From assembly GCA_030753015.1 (NCBI GenBank), contig JASMDC010000015.1:12769-76768 (forward strand): a DNA stretch of 64,000 bases. The letters are read 5' to 3'. A model generated the notes under the pieces. The model searched no databases. It was not told the origin of the DNA and saw nothing but the letters and a program-made list of their open reading frames with translations. Source of the stretch: Candidatus Undinarchaeales archaeon (GTDB lineage: Archaea; SpSt-1190; JASMDC01). Positions within the stretch are counted from its first letter, which is position 1, and each line of letters begins with the position of its first letter. Below, piece after piece: positions 34,003-43,073 of the stretch. Position numbers and translations under genes: made by a program.

Positions 34003-35730
34003 ACCCGCTCTTGACAGTTCGTTCTTGAAACCCTCGTTTTGATAAGCAAAGAAGCGACTTCCATCCCAACGATCTCCATGTCTAAGGGAAGAGGTAAGTC
34101 ATCCGGCACAGAAGTCGAGTACGGCAGCGTCCGTGCCTTATGGGAGATCATAGAGCGTACCCGCCTCATCGAGATTCTCAATAACGCCGCCCCCAAGCGC
34201 AACGGCATCCCAGTGGGCGAGCTCACAGTCCTCATGGCCATCAACCGCTGCCTCGATCCCCAGGCCAAATGGACTATCCCCGAGTGGTACGAGCGGACCT
34301 ACCTCCCCGAGCTCCTCGGCATCGATCTCCCTGCGTCGAGCGGCTACCAGACGCTGACGCGTTGCCTTGACTACCTGACCGACCCCGTCCAGGCGGACGT
34401 CGAGATGGCGCTCTGCGGCCGTGTGATGGAGGCCTATCACCTCAAGCCGCGCATGTTCCTGTACGACCTGACCTCGACCTTCGTGGAGGGCGAGGGGGCC
34501 GCCCCGATCCTCCAGTACGGGTACAGCCGTGACCACCGTCCCGACCGCAAGCAGGTCAACTACGCGCTGTGCGTGACTGCGCCCGAGGGCGTTCCCATGT
34601 TCCATGAGGCGTTCCCAGGCAACCAGGTGGACTCCAAGACCGTGAAGGAAACGATGGAGCGCTTTCAGGACCGCCACGGCCTCGACGGGTGCCTTGTAGT
34701 GGACCGTGGGATCGTCACCTACAAGAACGTCGAGGAGATCGTGGACGTTCGCGGTCTCGACCTCGTTGGCGGGATGAGGATGAACAACGGCCTCGCCCGC
34801 CGCGTGCGGGCGGTGCCTCTCGACGACTACGACGAGCCGTTCAAGCGTGGAAAGGAAGTGCTGCAGGCGTACGAGCTGCCGCTGACGATCCGCAAAGTGG
34901 AGCGACGGTGCATCCTCTACTACAGCGCGGAGAAGGCCGGGCGCGACTACAAGACAAGGATGGCCCACCTCGTGAAGGTCGAGGCAGGGATCAAGAAGCT
35001 GGCCGAGTCGCTCCGTAGGAGCGGGCGTGGCCGCAGGCCGACACCCGCGGGGATCGCCGGGAAGATCGACCGGCTCCTTGAGGAGAAGAAGTGCCAGGGG
35101 CTGATCACGTGGCGTTTCGTCGGCGGCCGCGGCGGCCGCCGGCTCAAGTGGGAGCGCGACGAGGCAGCCATACGGGACAGGGAACTGATGGATGGGAAGT
35201 ACGTTCTCATCACCACGCTGGACCTGTCGCCGAAGGAGATCCTCGAGACCTACCGCGGCCGCGACACAGTGGAGCGTGCCTTTCGCATCACGAAACAGTC
35301 CATCCGCATACGGCCCATCTGGAACAGGAAGGAGCAGCACATCAGGGCACACCTCTTCATCTGCTTCCTGGCATACCTGCTCATGAGCCTCCTCAAGCTC
35401 GACCTGAAGGAGGTGGAGGTCGACCTCACTCCCGTGAAGGCGCTCAAGAGGATGGGGTATGTTACGGAATGGGTGCCGCGGACGATCCAGGCCGAGGGGG
35501 GACAGGATGTCCTTGGAAGGCTCATGCAGAAGCGTCGTTAGCCCTCGAGGCTAACACCGGCATCCCCCAATGACAATCGCGAGCGGAAGCTCTCATCATT
35601 ATGCTCGATGATAGGCGATCCAATGGATGATGACATCAATATGGGCACGTTTTGTTGGTGATCGTGAGGGAAAATGAGTAATCGAACTCACCTCAATCAC
35701 GAATCTAATTATGAAATGTCAAGGGCGGGT
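34003..35730 (+). mobile_element. Complete DDE insertion sequence with TIRs and 4-bp target duplication
   Basis: The element is 1728 bp. The left end reads ACCCGCTCTTGACAGTTC and the right end, reverse-complemented, ACCCGCCCTTGACATTTC: 18-bp terminal repeats with two mismatches. TGCC flanks both sides (33999-34002 and 35731-35734). It carries one transposase gene and interrupts a GNAT gene. Both disrupted halves are still in frame, so the insertion is recent. The region 35542-35704 inside the element is non-coding. Confidence 0.88.
34039..35541 (+). CDS. IS1634/IS4-like DDE transposase
   Basis: Up to 500 aa. The catalytic triad is visible: Asp in YDLTSTFVEG, Asp in GCLVVDRGIVT, and Glu in the YRGRDTVERAFR block (the YREK-type signature of IS4-like families). 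LQYGYSRDHRPDRKQVNYAL is the IS1634-type segment after the first Asp. ATG 34078 (MSKGRGKS) is an alternative start. The gene is intact with no frameshift, so the element could be active. The exact family name is from motif memory. Confidence 0.85.
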   Translation: MISKEATSIPTISMSKGRGKSSGTEVEYGSVRALWEIIERTRLIEILNNAAPKRNGIPVGELTVLMAINRCLDPQAKWTIPEWYERTYLPELLGIDLPASSGYQTLTRCLDYLTDPVQADVEMALCGRVMEAYHLKPRMFLYDLTSTFVEGEGAAPILQYGYSRDHRPDRKQVNYALCVTAPEGVPMFHEAFPGNQVDSKTVKETMERFQDRHGLDGCLVVDRGIVTYKNVEEIVDVRGLDLVGGMRMNNGLARRVRAVPLDDYDEPFKRGKEVLQAYELPLTIRKVERRCILYYSAEKAGRDYKTRMAHLVKVEAGIKKLAESLRRSGRGRRPTPAGIAGKIDRLLEEKKCQGLITWRFVGGRGGRRLKWERDEAAIRDRELMDGKYVLITTLDLSPKEILETYRGRDTVERAFRITKQSIRIRPIWNRKEQHIRAHLFICFLAYLLMSLLKLDLKEVEVDLTPVKALKRMGYVTEWVPRTIQAEGGQDVLGRLMQKRR

Positions 35731-35992
35731 TGCCATGACGATCGGGTTCGATAAAGAAATTCCTCACTTGATCATCATCTAAACTTATAGTACCAACTAT
35801 TCTTTTATCTATTTCAGCGATTAAGATTAAGGTCTTCTTAGATCTCTCAATTAATACATTTGGGGCATTATGCGGTAGTAATGTATCGATTGCTTCCTTC
35901 GAATAATCCTTGATATTCACCGTTTCTAAATTCTTTGTTATTAGAATACTCAATTCATTCGCATCTTGATCTCTGAATCTGCGAATTATCAT
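35731..35992 (-). pseudogene. GNAT acetyltransferase, 5' half (split by an IS)
   Basis: The minus strand starts MIIRRFRDQDANELSILI and runs to VGTISLDDDQVRNFFIEPD-RHG, where it enters the IS. This is the N-terminal alpha1-beta4 part of a GNAT enzyme. Translation continues a few codons into the IS and stops, so any product lacks the CoA-binding motif. The start has AAGGA about 8 nt upstream. The 3' half lies at 33796-34002. Confidence 0.85.
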
Positions 35993-36106
35993 CTTTGTTC
36001 CTTGGCATAGTCATGATGTAAATCTTATAGCTTTGGTCGGAACTCCGCGGTCGATATCGTTCCCTGGCCTTCCACCCACATGGCCCCGATCATCCTGAAA
36101 TGTGAC

Positions 36107-36146
36107 GATCCTAACGTCGCTCGAGACTCGCTAAGCGGGTCCGCGT
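36107..36146 (+). repeat. Island repeat R2, copy b
   Basis: GATCCTAACGTCGCTCGAGA followed by CTCGCTAAGCGGGTCCGCG. It aligns over about 38 nt with copy c at 38082 (GACCCTGACGTCG, then CGCTAAGCGGGGCCGCG). It sits about 75 nt before the broken methyltransferase fragment. The rest of 35993-36220 is promoter-like sequence for the GNAT gene. Confidence 0.65.
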
Positions 36147-36220
36147 ATAGTGAATTCTTGCTCGTTACGCGCCCTAACAAGGCGATCTTTTCGAATGACC
36201 GATGGTCATGAAGACTATTC

Positions 36221-36403
36221 ATGTATGTCGGTCTGATCCTGATGCATATAGGAGCGCCGATAATGTTCCAGAGCATGGTCACGCTCCTGTCGTCGGTCAT
36301 ATGGATCCCGATCATTATCTACTGGATGAAGATCGATGAGGCGACGCTGGAAGAGGTCTATGGTAAGGAATATGTCGACTACAAGAACAGAACAATGTTC
36401 TGA
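36221..36403 (+). pseudogene. Truncated ICMT/PEMT-like membrane methyltransferase, C-terminal fragment
   Basis: 60 codons reading MYVGLILMHIGAPIMFQS and ending DEATLEEVYGKEYVDYKNRT. This is the C-terminal part of the isoprenylcysteine carboxyl methyltransferase / phospholipid methyltransferase family, which normally continues upstream through a RHPMY motif. Here the frame closes a few codons before the ATG (TGA), and the AdoMet-binding His-Pro is missing. A remnant, likely left by the rearrangement that brought repeat R2b next to it. The sequence 36404-36554 holds only the arsM promoter region. Confidence 0.75.
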
Positions 36404-36554
36404 TGTGAGAATAAAGAGGTCCGCTTTTTGTTATACGCACTCAGTGCGGCTAAAGACACTAGATCAAGAGCTCCGGCCCTTGTCCCAAATACACCGCTCT
36501 CACACCCCATGGAAAAGAGATTTAAGAAAAAAGGGTAAAGAATAGTCGGGAAAA

Positions 36555-37388
36555 ATGGAGACCGAGGAAATAAAACGGACCGTGAAAGGCCGCTATGGCG
36601 AATGTGCAGAGACCGGTGGCGGGGAAAAGTCCTGTTGCTGTCCAAATGCTGCCCCCACATGTGCGAGCTTTGCTACCGAGCATGGGCTTTATGGGCAGGA
36701 AGAACTCTCCTTGGTCCCGCAAGTCGCTCGTACCCTTTCCAAGGGTTGCGGTAACCCCACCGGTTTCGCCGACCTTCGATCCGACGAAGTGGTCGTGGAC
36801 CTTGGTTGTGGTGCAGGGATCGATATCATTCTTGCTGCTCATAAGATTGGGCCCGGTGGGAAAGTGATCGGAGTGGATTTTTCTGCAAAGATGATCGAGC
36901 GGGCACAGCAGGCAGTGGCCGAGGCGCGCTTGACGGATACCATCGAGTTCCATGTCGCTGACCTGGAACGTCTTGAGCTCCCGGATGTCCTTGCCGATGT
37001 GGTGATGTCGAACTGCGTCATCAATCTCTGCCCCGATAAGGTGGCCGTGTATCGCGAAGCCTTTCGTATCCTGAAATCCGGTGGGCGCATAGCCATCTCC
37101 GATGTCGTCTTTACTGGAACAATAGACCCCAAGGTCCAGGAGCGCTTCCGATCGACCTGGGCAGGATGTCTGGGCGGATCGATCAACGAGGAGGACTATT
37201 TCGAGATCATCCGAAAGGCAGGCTTCAGACAGGTCGAGATCGTGTCCCGTCATCCATTATCTCCGGAGGAACTGGAAGCAATGGCATGTTGTCCGGGGCC
37301 GGAATTCACCCCTGCTCCTGAAAAAGAGGACCTTGCTGTGGCTCGAGGGAAAGTGACGAGCATCAAGTTCACAGCGATAAAGCCCTAG
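36555..37388 (+). CDS. arsM: Arsenite S-adenosylmethionine methyltransferase
   Basis: 277-aa enzyme that methylates As(III) with AdoMet. The AdoMet site is VVVDLGCGAGIDI (near 79). Arsenite-binding Cys are present: the CCCP near residue 28, C in SNCVINLCPDK (near 155), and C in TWAGCLGGS (near 200); GCGNP near 64 and CCPGPEFTPA near 250 are also family marks. A GATTTAAGA box lies about 32 nt upstream. No arsR, arsC or arsB is adjacent. It is convergent with the bacteriohemerythrin gene. Confidence 0.92.
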   Translation: METEEIKRTVKGRYGECAETGGGEKSCCCPNAAPTCASFATEHGLYGQEELSLVPQVARTLSKGCGNPTGFADLRSDEVVVDLGCGAGIDIILAAHKIGPGGKVIGVDFSAKMIERAQQAVAEARLTDTIEFHVADLERLELPDVLADVVMSNCVINLCPDKVAVYREAFRILKSGGRIAISDVVFTGTIDPKVQERFRSTWAGCLGGSINEEDYFEIIRKAGFRQVEIVSRHPLSPEELEAMACCPGPEFTPAPEKEDLAVARGKVTSIKFTAIKP

Positions 37389-37481
37389 ACCGGCCGATCC
37401 AGCCCATCAAGGACGCACCGGCAGCGTTAATCGATCGCACTTCGGACTTCCATCACCCTTCGGCCGATATACGGCCTACGA

Positions 37482-37904
37482 TTACTTGCTGTCCTCGAAC
37501 CCTACATCGATCAGGAATCGGGCGAACTCAGTGTCGACCACCTGGAAATGGTTGATGAGCCAGTTGACCAGGAAGACGTTGATGGAGGTAGCAAGCGCCC
37601 GAGTCGCGCCCTCTTCCTGGAAGTCCTCTATCAAGAGGCCCAGGGTGCGCTTGAACTCGTCGTGCTGCTTCTTGTGGTACGTCATCCCGGGGTAGCCCAG
37701 CTCCTCCATGTGCTTCTCTTCCGTGGAGAAGTGGAAATCGGTGTAGTCGACCATAAAGTCGAGCATCTTCGTGACCTTGCCCGAACCCTGCGTCACCTTA
37801 AGGGCACTTGACAGGTTGTTGAACCGTTGTATGAGCATCTTGTGCTGCTCATCGATCAGTTCTATTCCCACAGAGTAACTGTCGTCCCATGCGATCGTTG
37901 TCAT
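37482..37904 (-). CDS. Bacteriohemerythrin
   Basis: 140-aa four-helix di-iron oxygen-binding protein. All expected ligands are visible: H21 (DEQH), H58 and E62 (HFSTEEKH), H77 and H81 (HKKQH), H119 and D124 (INHFQVVD). It starts at ATG 37904 with a clear GGAGG 8 nt upstream, an ordinary leadered gene, and the longer upstream frame is ignored. Likely roles are oxygen sensing or delivery, or metal handling. It lies between arsM and repeat R2c. Confidence 0.9.
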   Translation of the reverse strand: MTTIAWDDSYSVGIELIDEQHKMLIQRFNNLSSALKVTQGSGKVTKMLDFMVDYTDFHFSTEEKHMEELGYPGMTYHKKQHDEFKRTLGLLIEDFQEEGATRALATSINVFLVNWLINHFQVVDTEFARFLIDVGFEDSK

Positions 37905-38223
37905 GTCGTATTCCTCCCTAGATGCCTGTCCACAACGAGCCTCCTGACACCCCAAGGTTTTTGTTCCTACCGAATTCCCCTCGGTCAGTTCACTGTCACA
38001 TGACCGCGTACTCGAGCACGGGAGTGCCGCCGACCGCACATGACAGTCGCACTCACGGCACCTGTTCTGCTTAGACGTGTCGACCCTGACGTCGTTTGAG
38101 AATCGCTAAGCGGGGCCGCGATCCGAATTCCTTTGCCGTGAACCGAGATCAAGAACGCTCTTTGAGATCCCCTTCATAAGGTTCAAATATTTGCGTGGGA
38201 TCCTAGTTGAAGAAGGTGGCTAC
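37905..38223. other. 319-nt gap with repeat R2c and a promoter
   Basis: Repeat R2 copy c lies at 38082-38126. A TATA-like box TTCAAATATTT is near 38181-38190 for the next small gene. I see no gene, tRNA or hairpin of note in the remainder. Confidence 0.5.
38082..38126 (+). repeat. Island repeat R2, copy c
   Basis: GACCCTGACGTCGTTTGAGA followed by ATCGCTAAGCGGGGCCGCG and ATCCG. Best-conserved copy of the three. All three copies are in the same orientation, within 4.4 kb, and each is followed at some distance by GAATTC. Confidence 0.65.
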
Positions 38224-38400
38224 ATGATAAAGATAATCGGTTTTGGCGGTAGCATCCTTCCTGGCTCGAACGATAAGACCCTTTCCGACGCAGAGAAATT
38301 CCTCAATAAGATCGGCCGGGAAAATCTCATCAACATGTCGATCAATTACATCGGCACGACCGGAACGCTCCGCGTCTTCATCACATACAACGAGGAGTAG
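38224..38400 (+). CDS. Small protein of unknown function
   Basis: 58-aa protein beginning MIKIIGFGGSILPGSND, with a central helix (TLSDAEKFLNKIGRE) and a beta-type end (TGTLRVFITYNEE). No family recognised. ATG 38224 is chosen over 38191 because it has AAGGTGG 7-10 nt upstream and places the AAATATTT box at a workable distance. It sits alone between repeat R2c and the gamma-glutamyltransferase gene. Confidence 0.5.
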   Translation: MIKIIGFGGSILPGSNDKTLSDAEKFLNKIGRENLINMSINYIGTTGTLRVFITYNEE

Positions 38401-38544
38401 CTCAAACGAGCGGGCAGTAACGCTCGAACAGGGGACGGAAGATCCAGGCAGGCTCATGAGAAGAAATAAGTATCCCCGTCACCTGACAGAGGATCCCCCC
38501 ACCTTCCCCTAACCCTTATAAACCCCCCCGAATATCCCGGAGGA

Positions 38545-40083
38545 ATGCGGGGCGTAATCAGCTCGGGGCATCCGGTCACATCCGAGGCGGGTGCGAGCGT
38601 GCTGCGCAAGGGAGGGACCGCCGTCGACGCGGCACTTGCAGCGTCCGCTGTGAGCGGAGTTACCGAGCCCGGCCTCACCAGTCTTGGGGGGGGAGGTCTT
38701 GCCGTCATCCACGAGGGAGACAGCGGCCGCAACCGGGTCTTCGACTTCTTTGCAGACATGCCCGGCCTGGAAGGTGACGGTCCGGACCCCTCCAGTTTCA
38801 AGGAGCTGGTCGTTGACTATGAGGGTGCGCTGGAGACGTACCTGGTCGGCATGGGAACGGCAGCGCTCCCGGGCGTGCTCCCGGGTATCCTGTACATCCA
38901 CGAGGAGATGGGCACGCTCCCTCTGGCAGACGTCCTTGCCCCGGCGATACGGGTCGCGCGCGATGGGGTCGTGCTCAGCGCGTTCCAGGCCAGATGCAAC
39001 TACCTGTTCCGGGACCTTCTGGGCATGGGCCTGGAAAGCCGGAAGGTCTTTTTCAGGGACGGGGTGATGCTAAAGGAGGGCGAGCTCTTCACGAACCCCA
39101 ATGTGGCACGGCTGCTCTCGAAGTTCGGATCAGGCGACTGGAGGCAGACGCTGGAAAACGAGTTCTACTCGCCCATCGTCAAGCACATGGAGGAGATATC
39201 CGGCCCCATCACACCTGCCGACCTCGAGCACTACACACCCATCGAGCGCTGTCCTCTGGAGATATCGTGCATGGGCTTCGACCTGCTCACACCGCCCCCC
39301 CCGTCCACCGGTGGCCTCAGGATCGCCTTTCTGCTCAAGCTTTTAGAGCGCAACGAGCTTGCGGGCATGGACCGGACGGGCCCGGAGTACGTCGAGCTGC
39401 TCGCACAATGTCAGGCATCCACCGATGCCATGCGCAAGGGAGTTGTGGACGGCAACATCCACGACAAGAATCTTGCCGAAGAGGTGCTCTCGGAAGGCTG
39501 CCTGGACCGCTTTACCGACGATGCCATGGTCGTTGCACCGCCCCGGTCGGCGGGGAACACCACCCAGATATCGGTCACAGACGCAACGGGCACCGCCGTG
39601 TCGCTCACGACCACCACCGGCGAGAGCACGGGCTTCATGATCCCCGGCACCGGCGTGCTCTACAACAACATGCTGGGCGAGATCGACCTCAACCCCGACG
39701 GCTGCCGGGCGAACCCGGTCGGAAAAAGGCTCACGTCCTCCATGTCGCCTTCGGTGATGCTTGCTGACGGCGAGGTCATCGGCGTCATGGGGAGCGGTGG
39801 ATCGAGCAGGATCATAAGTGCCATCGTGCAGGTGTCGCTCAACCACGCGGTGTTCGGCCTCGACGCGGCAACGTCCGTGGAGTCGCCCCGAGCGCACTAC
39901 GAGGGCGGGGTGCTCCAGATGGAGGCAGGCTTTCCTGCAGCCACCGTCCAGAAGCTGAAGCGCACCTTCGAGGTGAACGAGTGGGACCGTATCGACCGGT
40001 ACTTCGGCGGCGTCCACATGACCACGGGGCGTACGGGTGCCGGCGACACGCGCAGGAGCGGGCACTTCATGGCCGTGGAGTAG
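38545..40083 (+). CDS. ggt: Gamma-glutamyltransferase
   Basis: 512-aa Ntn-hydrolase that transfers or hydrolyses gamma-glutamyl groups after self-cleavage. The autoprocessing and nucleophile Thr is T339 in AGNTTQISVTD; substrate-site blocks GTGVLYNNMLGEID, GKRLTSSMSPS and GSGGSSRI follow. No signal peptide, so the enzyme should act in the cytoplasm, unlike most bacterial GGTs. The CTTATAAAC box at 38513-38521 is about 27 nt upstream of the ATG (leaderless), although GGAGGA immediately precedes the ATG. Physiological substrate unknown. Confidence 0.88.
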   Translation: MRGVISSGHPVTSEAGASVLRKGGTAVDAALAASAVSGVTEPGLTSLGGGGLAVIHEGDSGRNRVFDFFADMPGLEGDGPDPSSFKELVVDYEGALETYLVGMGTAALPGVLPGILYIHEEMGTLPLADVLAPAIRVARDGVVLSAFQARCNYLFRDLLGMGLESRKVFFRDGVMLKEGELFTNPNVARLLSKFGSGDWRQTLENEFYSPIVKHMEEISGPITPADLEHYTPIERCPLEISCMGFDLLTPPPPSTGGLRIAFLLKLLERNELAGMDRTGPEYVELLAQCQASTDAMRKGVVDGNIHDKNLAEEVLSEGCLDRFTDDAMVVAPPRSAGNTTQISVTDATGTAVSLTTTTGESTGFMIPGTGVLYNNMLGEIDLNPDGCRANPVGKRLTSSMSPSVMLADGEVIGVMGSGGSSRIISAIVQVSLNHAVFGLDAATSVESPRAHYEGGVLQMEAGFPAATVQKLKRTFEVNEWDRIDRYFGGVHMTTGRTGAGDTRRSGHFMAVE

Positions 40084-40248
40084 GGCAGGGGACGGCCTCA
40101 CTTTCGCATACCTGGGGCTTCAGGGGCGATGGACGAACGACGGCTGATCCGTCATCGCTCCAAAGATACACCATCTTGCGCCCGAGGGGCTCGTCATGGC
40201 GAGGTGACCGGGCCTATTTAATTGTTAGACACGTGAATTTCATGCTTC

Positions 40249-42054
40249 ATGGCACCACGGATCCGACAAGGTCAAGTTAATAAAAAAATACAATTTCAAA
40301 AGAGGATCCAAGGTGATGAGAATTCTAGTCCGGTGAAAGGCACCGATCATTATGTAGTCGCTCTGTTCTTTGTGTTATCACTGGTCTTTGTCGGGCCCAT
40401 TCTTAAGGGGCTGTACATGTATGGTATTCTCGACTGGGATCAACATTTCTTCTATCACGCGGTCCCAAGGGCCACCATCATCGAACATCACCAGTTCCCA
40501 TTATGGAATCCGTACCATTGTGGTGGCAACATCCTTCTTGCCAATCCCCAATCATCCTTCTTGTCCCCGACATTCATCTTCGTCCTCCTTTTCGATGTGA
40601 TACCGGGATTGAAAGTGAGGATCCTGATCCAGTACATGATCGGGTTGTACGGGATGTATATCCTGGCCCGATCGTTGGGTATGACCACTAATGGCAGCCT
40701 GTTATCCTCGAGCGTCTTTATGCTCAACGGAGCGTACGCATCCAACATCGTGGTCGGCCATACCACTTTTCTTCCTGTGGTGTATATCCCCTGGGCCTTT
40801 CATTACTTACTGAGAGGGATCGAGGACATCAGGTACATCCCTCTGTCCTCGATCGTCCTTTCCATCATGATCTTTGAGGGAGGTGTCTTTCCTTTCGTGT
40901 TCACATGCCTGTTCATGGGTGCGTTCTCGTTCTTCAAGGCGCTGCAACTCAAGAAGATAGCTCCTGCAGGAGCATTCGTCCTTGTCCTCTTTCTTACCTT
41001 CCTGCTAGCTTCCATCAAATTCCTTCCCCTTATCGAGTTCACTTCTATGAATCCATTATCAAGGGACGTCGGTAGGGGGTATACTGTTGAGATACTGGTC
41101 AACGCACTGACCAATCCCGACCTCAACACCGTCGATCTCAATTTGAAAGTATCGGACGACCAAGTAAATTACTGGATAGAATATTATGCGTATGTCGGCG
41201 CACTACCTTTGATACTCGGTATCTTTGGCGCATGCGTGATGCTGGGCTCAAGGTGGCCATTATTATTGACCACAGTTCTGTTCCTCATCCTCTCCTTTGG
41301 CTCGAACGAGACGCTGGATCTCTGGGGCATGATCCATCCCTTGCCCATCTTGAGCAGCTTCCAGGTACCCAGCAGATGTATGATGATGGTCGTCTTTTCT
41401 CTGGCTCTCTACTCCGGCTGGGCGCTTTCTTGGTTAGAGGGGTACGGGGCCCATATGTTGGTGACGTGGGGAGTGCTGGTCTTTGTCATCATGGATCTGG
41501 TGCTCGTTAACGGCGCTTTGTTCGAACTGGGGTTCATTCGATATCCTCCTGCGATCCTTGGTCGTCGTAGTGATACCCTCGTTCAATGGAAGGGATGGGG
41601 ACATTATGATTATTTCTTGATGAACAAAGGCCTGGTCAACTGCTATGAACGGACGCATCTCCCGATACGTGCACTTCCAGCTCAGGACGAGCAGTATAGA
41701 GGAGAGGTCTACTACAACGGGTCCATCGGGAGACCGGAAGTCATCAGTATAACCCCGAACGAGCTACGTTACCGCGTGTCCGTCGATCGACCCACCAGAC
41801 TGGTGGTCAATCAGAACTATGATCCCGGCTGGTATAGCACGGGACATGATGTGGTATCTCATGATGGATTGATATCGATCGACCTCGATCCGGATGATGA
41901 GATCGTGACCCTCTCATATCTACCGCGCTCCTTCCTCCTTGGCCAGCTGCTCTCGTTCCTTGGTCTCGTTCTTGCAGCCCTTGTGTATTATGATAGACTT
42001 CCCAATGGGGGGCTGGTGCTCGCCTCCAACGGCAGGCTCAACGACGGGATGTAG
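40249..42054 (+). CDS. YfhO-like polytopic membrane protein
   Basis: 601-aa protein with about 11-12 membrane helices and a C-terminal soluble beta-type domain (residues about 470-570). Early loop residues WDQHFFYHAVPRA and FPLWNPYHCGGNILLANPQS are the YfhO-family hallmark; these proteins are thought to be GT-C glycosyltransferases or to act in teichoic-acid/glycan modification. The sequence is visibly less GC-rich than core genes, consistent with transfer. A CTATTTAATT box is at 40213-40222. The 165-nt gap before it contains nothing else. Confidence 0.75.
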   Translation: MAPRIRQGQVNKKIQFQKRIQGDENSSPVKGTDHYVVALFFVLSLVFVGPILKGLYMYGILDWDQHFFYHAVPRATIIEHHQFPLWNPYHCGGNILLANPQSSFLSPTFIFVLLFDVIPGLKVRILIQYMIGLYGMYILARSLGMTTNGSLLSSSVFMLNGAYASNIVVGHTTFLPVVYIPWAFHYLLRGIEDIRYIPLSSIVLSIMIFEGGVFPFVFTCLFMGAFSFFKALQLKKIAPAGAFVLVLFLTFLLASIKFLPLIEFTSMNPLSRDVGRGYTVEILVNALTNPDLNTVDLNLKVSDDQVNYWIEYYAYVGALPLILGIFGACVMLGSRWPLLLTTVLFLILSFGSNETLDLWGMIHPLPILSSFQVPSRCMMMVVFSLALYSGWALSWLEGYGAHMLVTWGVLVFVIMDLVLVNGALFELGFIRYPPAILGRRSDTLVQWKGWGHYDYFLMNKGLVNCYERTHLPIRALPAQDEQYRGEVYYNGSIGRPEVISITPNELRYRVSVDRPTRLVVNQNYDPGWYSTGHDVVSHDGLISIDLDPDDEIVTLSYLPRSFLLGQLLSFLGLVLAALVYYDRLPNGGLVLASNGRLNDGM

Positions 42055-42190
42055 GCGCTTGAGCGACAGCAACTTACCGCAACGATCCGGGGGCTGCTGA
42101 GCTCTCCTCTCGTTCCCGAGGATGCCCCGGCCCAAGGGAAGCTATAAAACGTGAGTGAGGAAGCCGCGAGCATAGATCGGTGGTGTAACC

Positions 42191-42796
42191 GTGGAGATAG
42201 AATACGAAGGCGTCATCAGAACGGACGACATGATCCTCTTGGGAGTGCGACAGAAGGGTACCGGCCCCTACGAGACACAGATGACCGTCCCCGGGATGAC
42301 ATACGACCAAAAGACCGATAAGGCCCTGGTCTCGATCGGTTCCAGGACCGACGACGGTGAGAGCGTTACGGGCATCATCCCCCAGCTCACCGGTCCCCTC
42401 GAGGGCTATGACCATGTCTCCATCGACCAGACCGTGGAGCTCGCATCGTACCATCCCGCCACCGGGCACATGGTCGGTCCCATGTACTGCTCGCTTGACG
42501 TGGAGACCGATCTGGCTGCGTCAGGGAATGGGGACGGATACGTCGCTCTCGCCCGGGAGCCTGCTCAGATGGATACCGTTCTCCAGGCGCTCACCATGGA
42601 GGGCATCATCCCCGACGATGTCGTCACCGCATATGGCACGCTCATGGACGATCCCACCGAGGGCAACTACCTGAAGCTGCTCCACCAGATCGAGGTCAAC
42701 AAGGATGACATCGCCCTAGCACGTCTCCACATAGAGTGGTACATAGATGATGGGGACATCACGGACCTTGGCTTCGCACCCGGAGACCTCTCCTAG
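42191..42796 (+). CDS. Unknown soluble protein
   Basis: 201-aa acidic protein. The N-terminal 130 residues look beta-rich (MILLGVRQKGTGPYETQM; VSIGSRTDDGESVTGII) and the C-terminal part helical (LMDDPTEGNYLKLLHQIEV). No family recognised. The start is GTG 42191; a TATA box GCTATAAAAC at 42141-42150 implies a leader of roughly 19 nt. The GC-rich third positions match core genes, so it may mark the edge of the AT-richer island. Confidence 0.6.
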   Translation: MEIEYEGVIRTDDMILLGVRQKGTGPYETQMTVPGMTYDQKTDKALVSIGSRTDDGESVTGIIPQLTGPLEGYDHVSIDQTVELASYHPATGHMVGPMYCSLDVETDLAASGNGDGYVALAREPAQMDTVLQALTMEGIIPDDVVTAYGTLMDDPTEGNYLKLLHQIEVNKDDIALARLHIEWYIDDGDITDLGFAPGDLS

Positions 42797-42922
42797 GTCC
42801 GCTTTGAGCATAGGATCTGTTGCCCGTGCATCGGAAGTCTGACAAGATCATCGGCGTCAACGTCCTGGCCCCGGGGCGTCCGACCTGGTACACGAGGGTG
42901 CCATTATGGATTCGTGATACGA

Positions 42923-42960
42923 GTGCGCCGGTCGGGAACAAAGCCCACATTCAGGGGCAA
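42923..42960 (+). repeat. Island repeat R1, copy a
   Basis: Core GTGCGCCGGTCGGGA followed by a tail that matches copy b (CACATTCAGGGGCA against CGCATCAGGGGCA). It lies 127 nt after a stop codon, in the gap before the DUF234 ATPase gene. Otherwise 42797-43073 holds only that gene's promoter (CATATATACT, 43043-43052). Confidence 0.65.
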
Positions 42961-43073
42961 ATGAGAACGGGAACGGTCGCGGGGGGGCGCACTCCGCTGG
43001 ACCTTGACCAACGGGCCCCGGGCATTCGATCGATGGAATATGCATATATACTATAACCACCATTATACTAACT

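Noticed and set aside
36025-36315. 96-codon minus-strand frame
   Set aside because: It spans repeat R2b and the antisense of the methyltransferase remnant; composition is not protein-like.
42820-43056. Short coding frame across repeat R1a
   Set aside because: It covers a repeat and a promoter and has no recognisable protein content.
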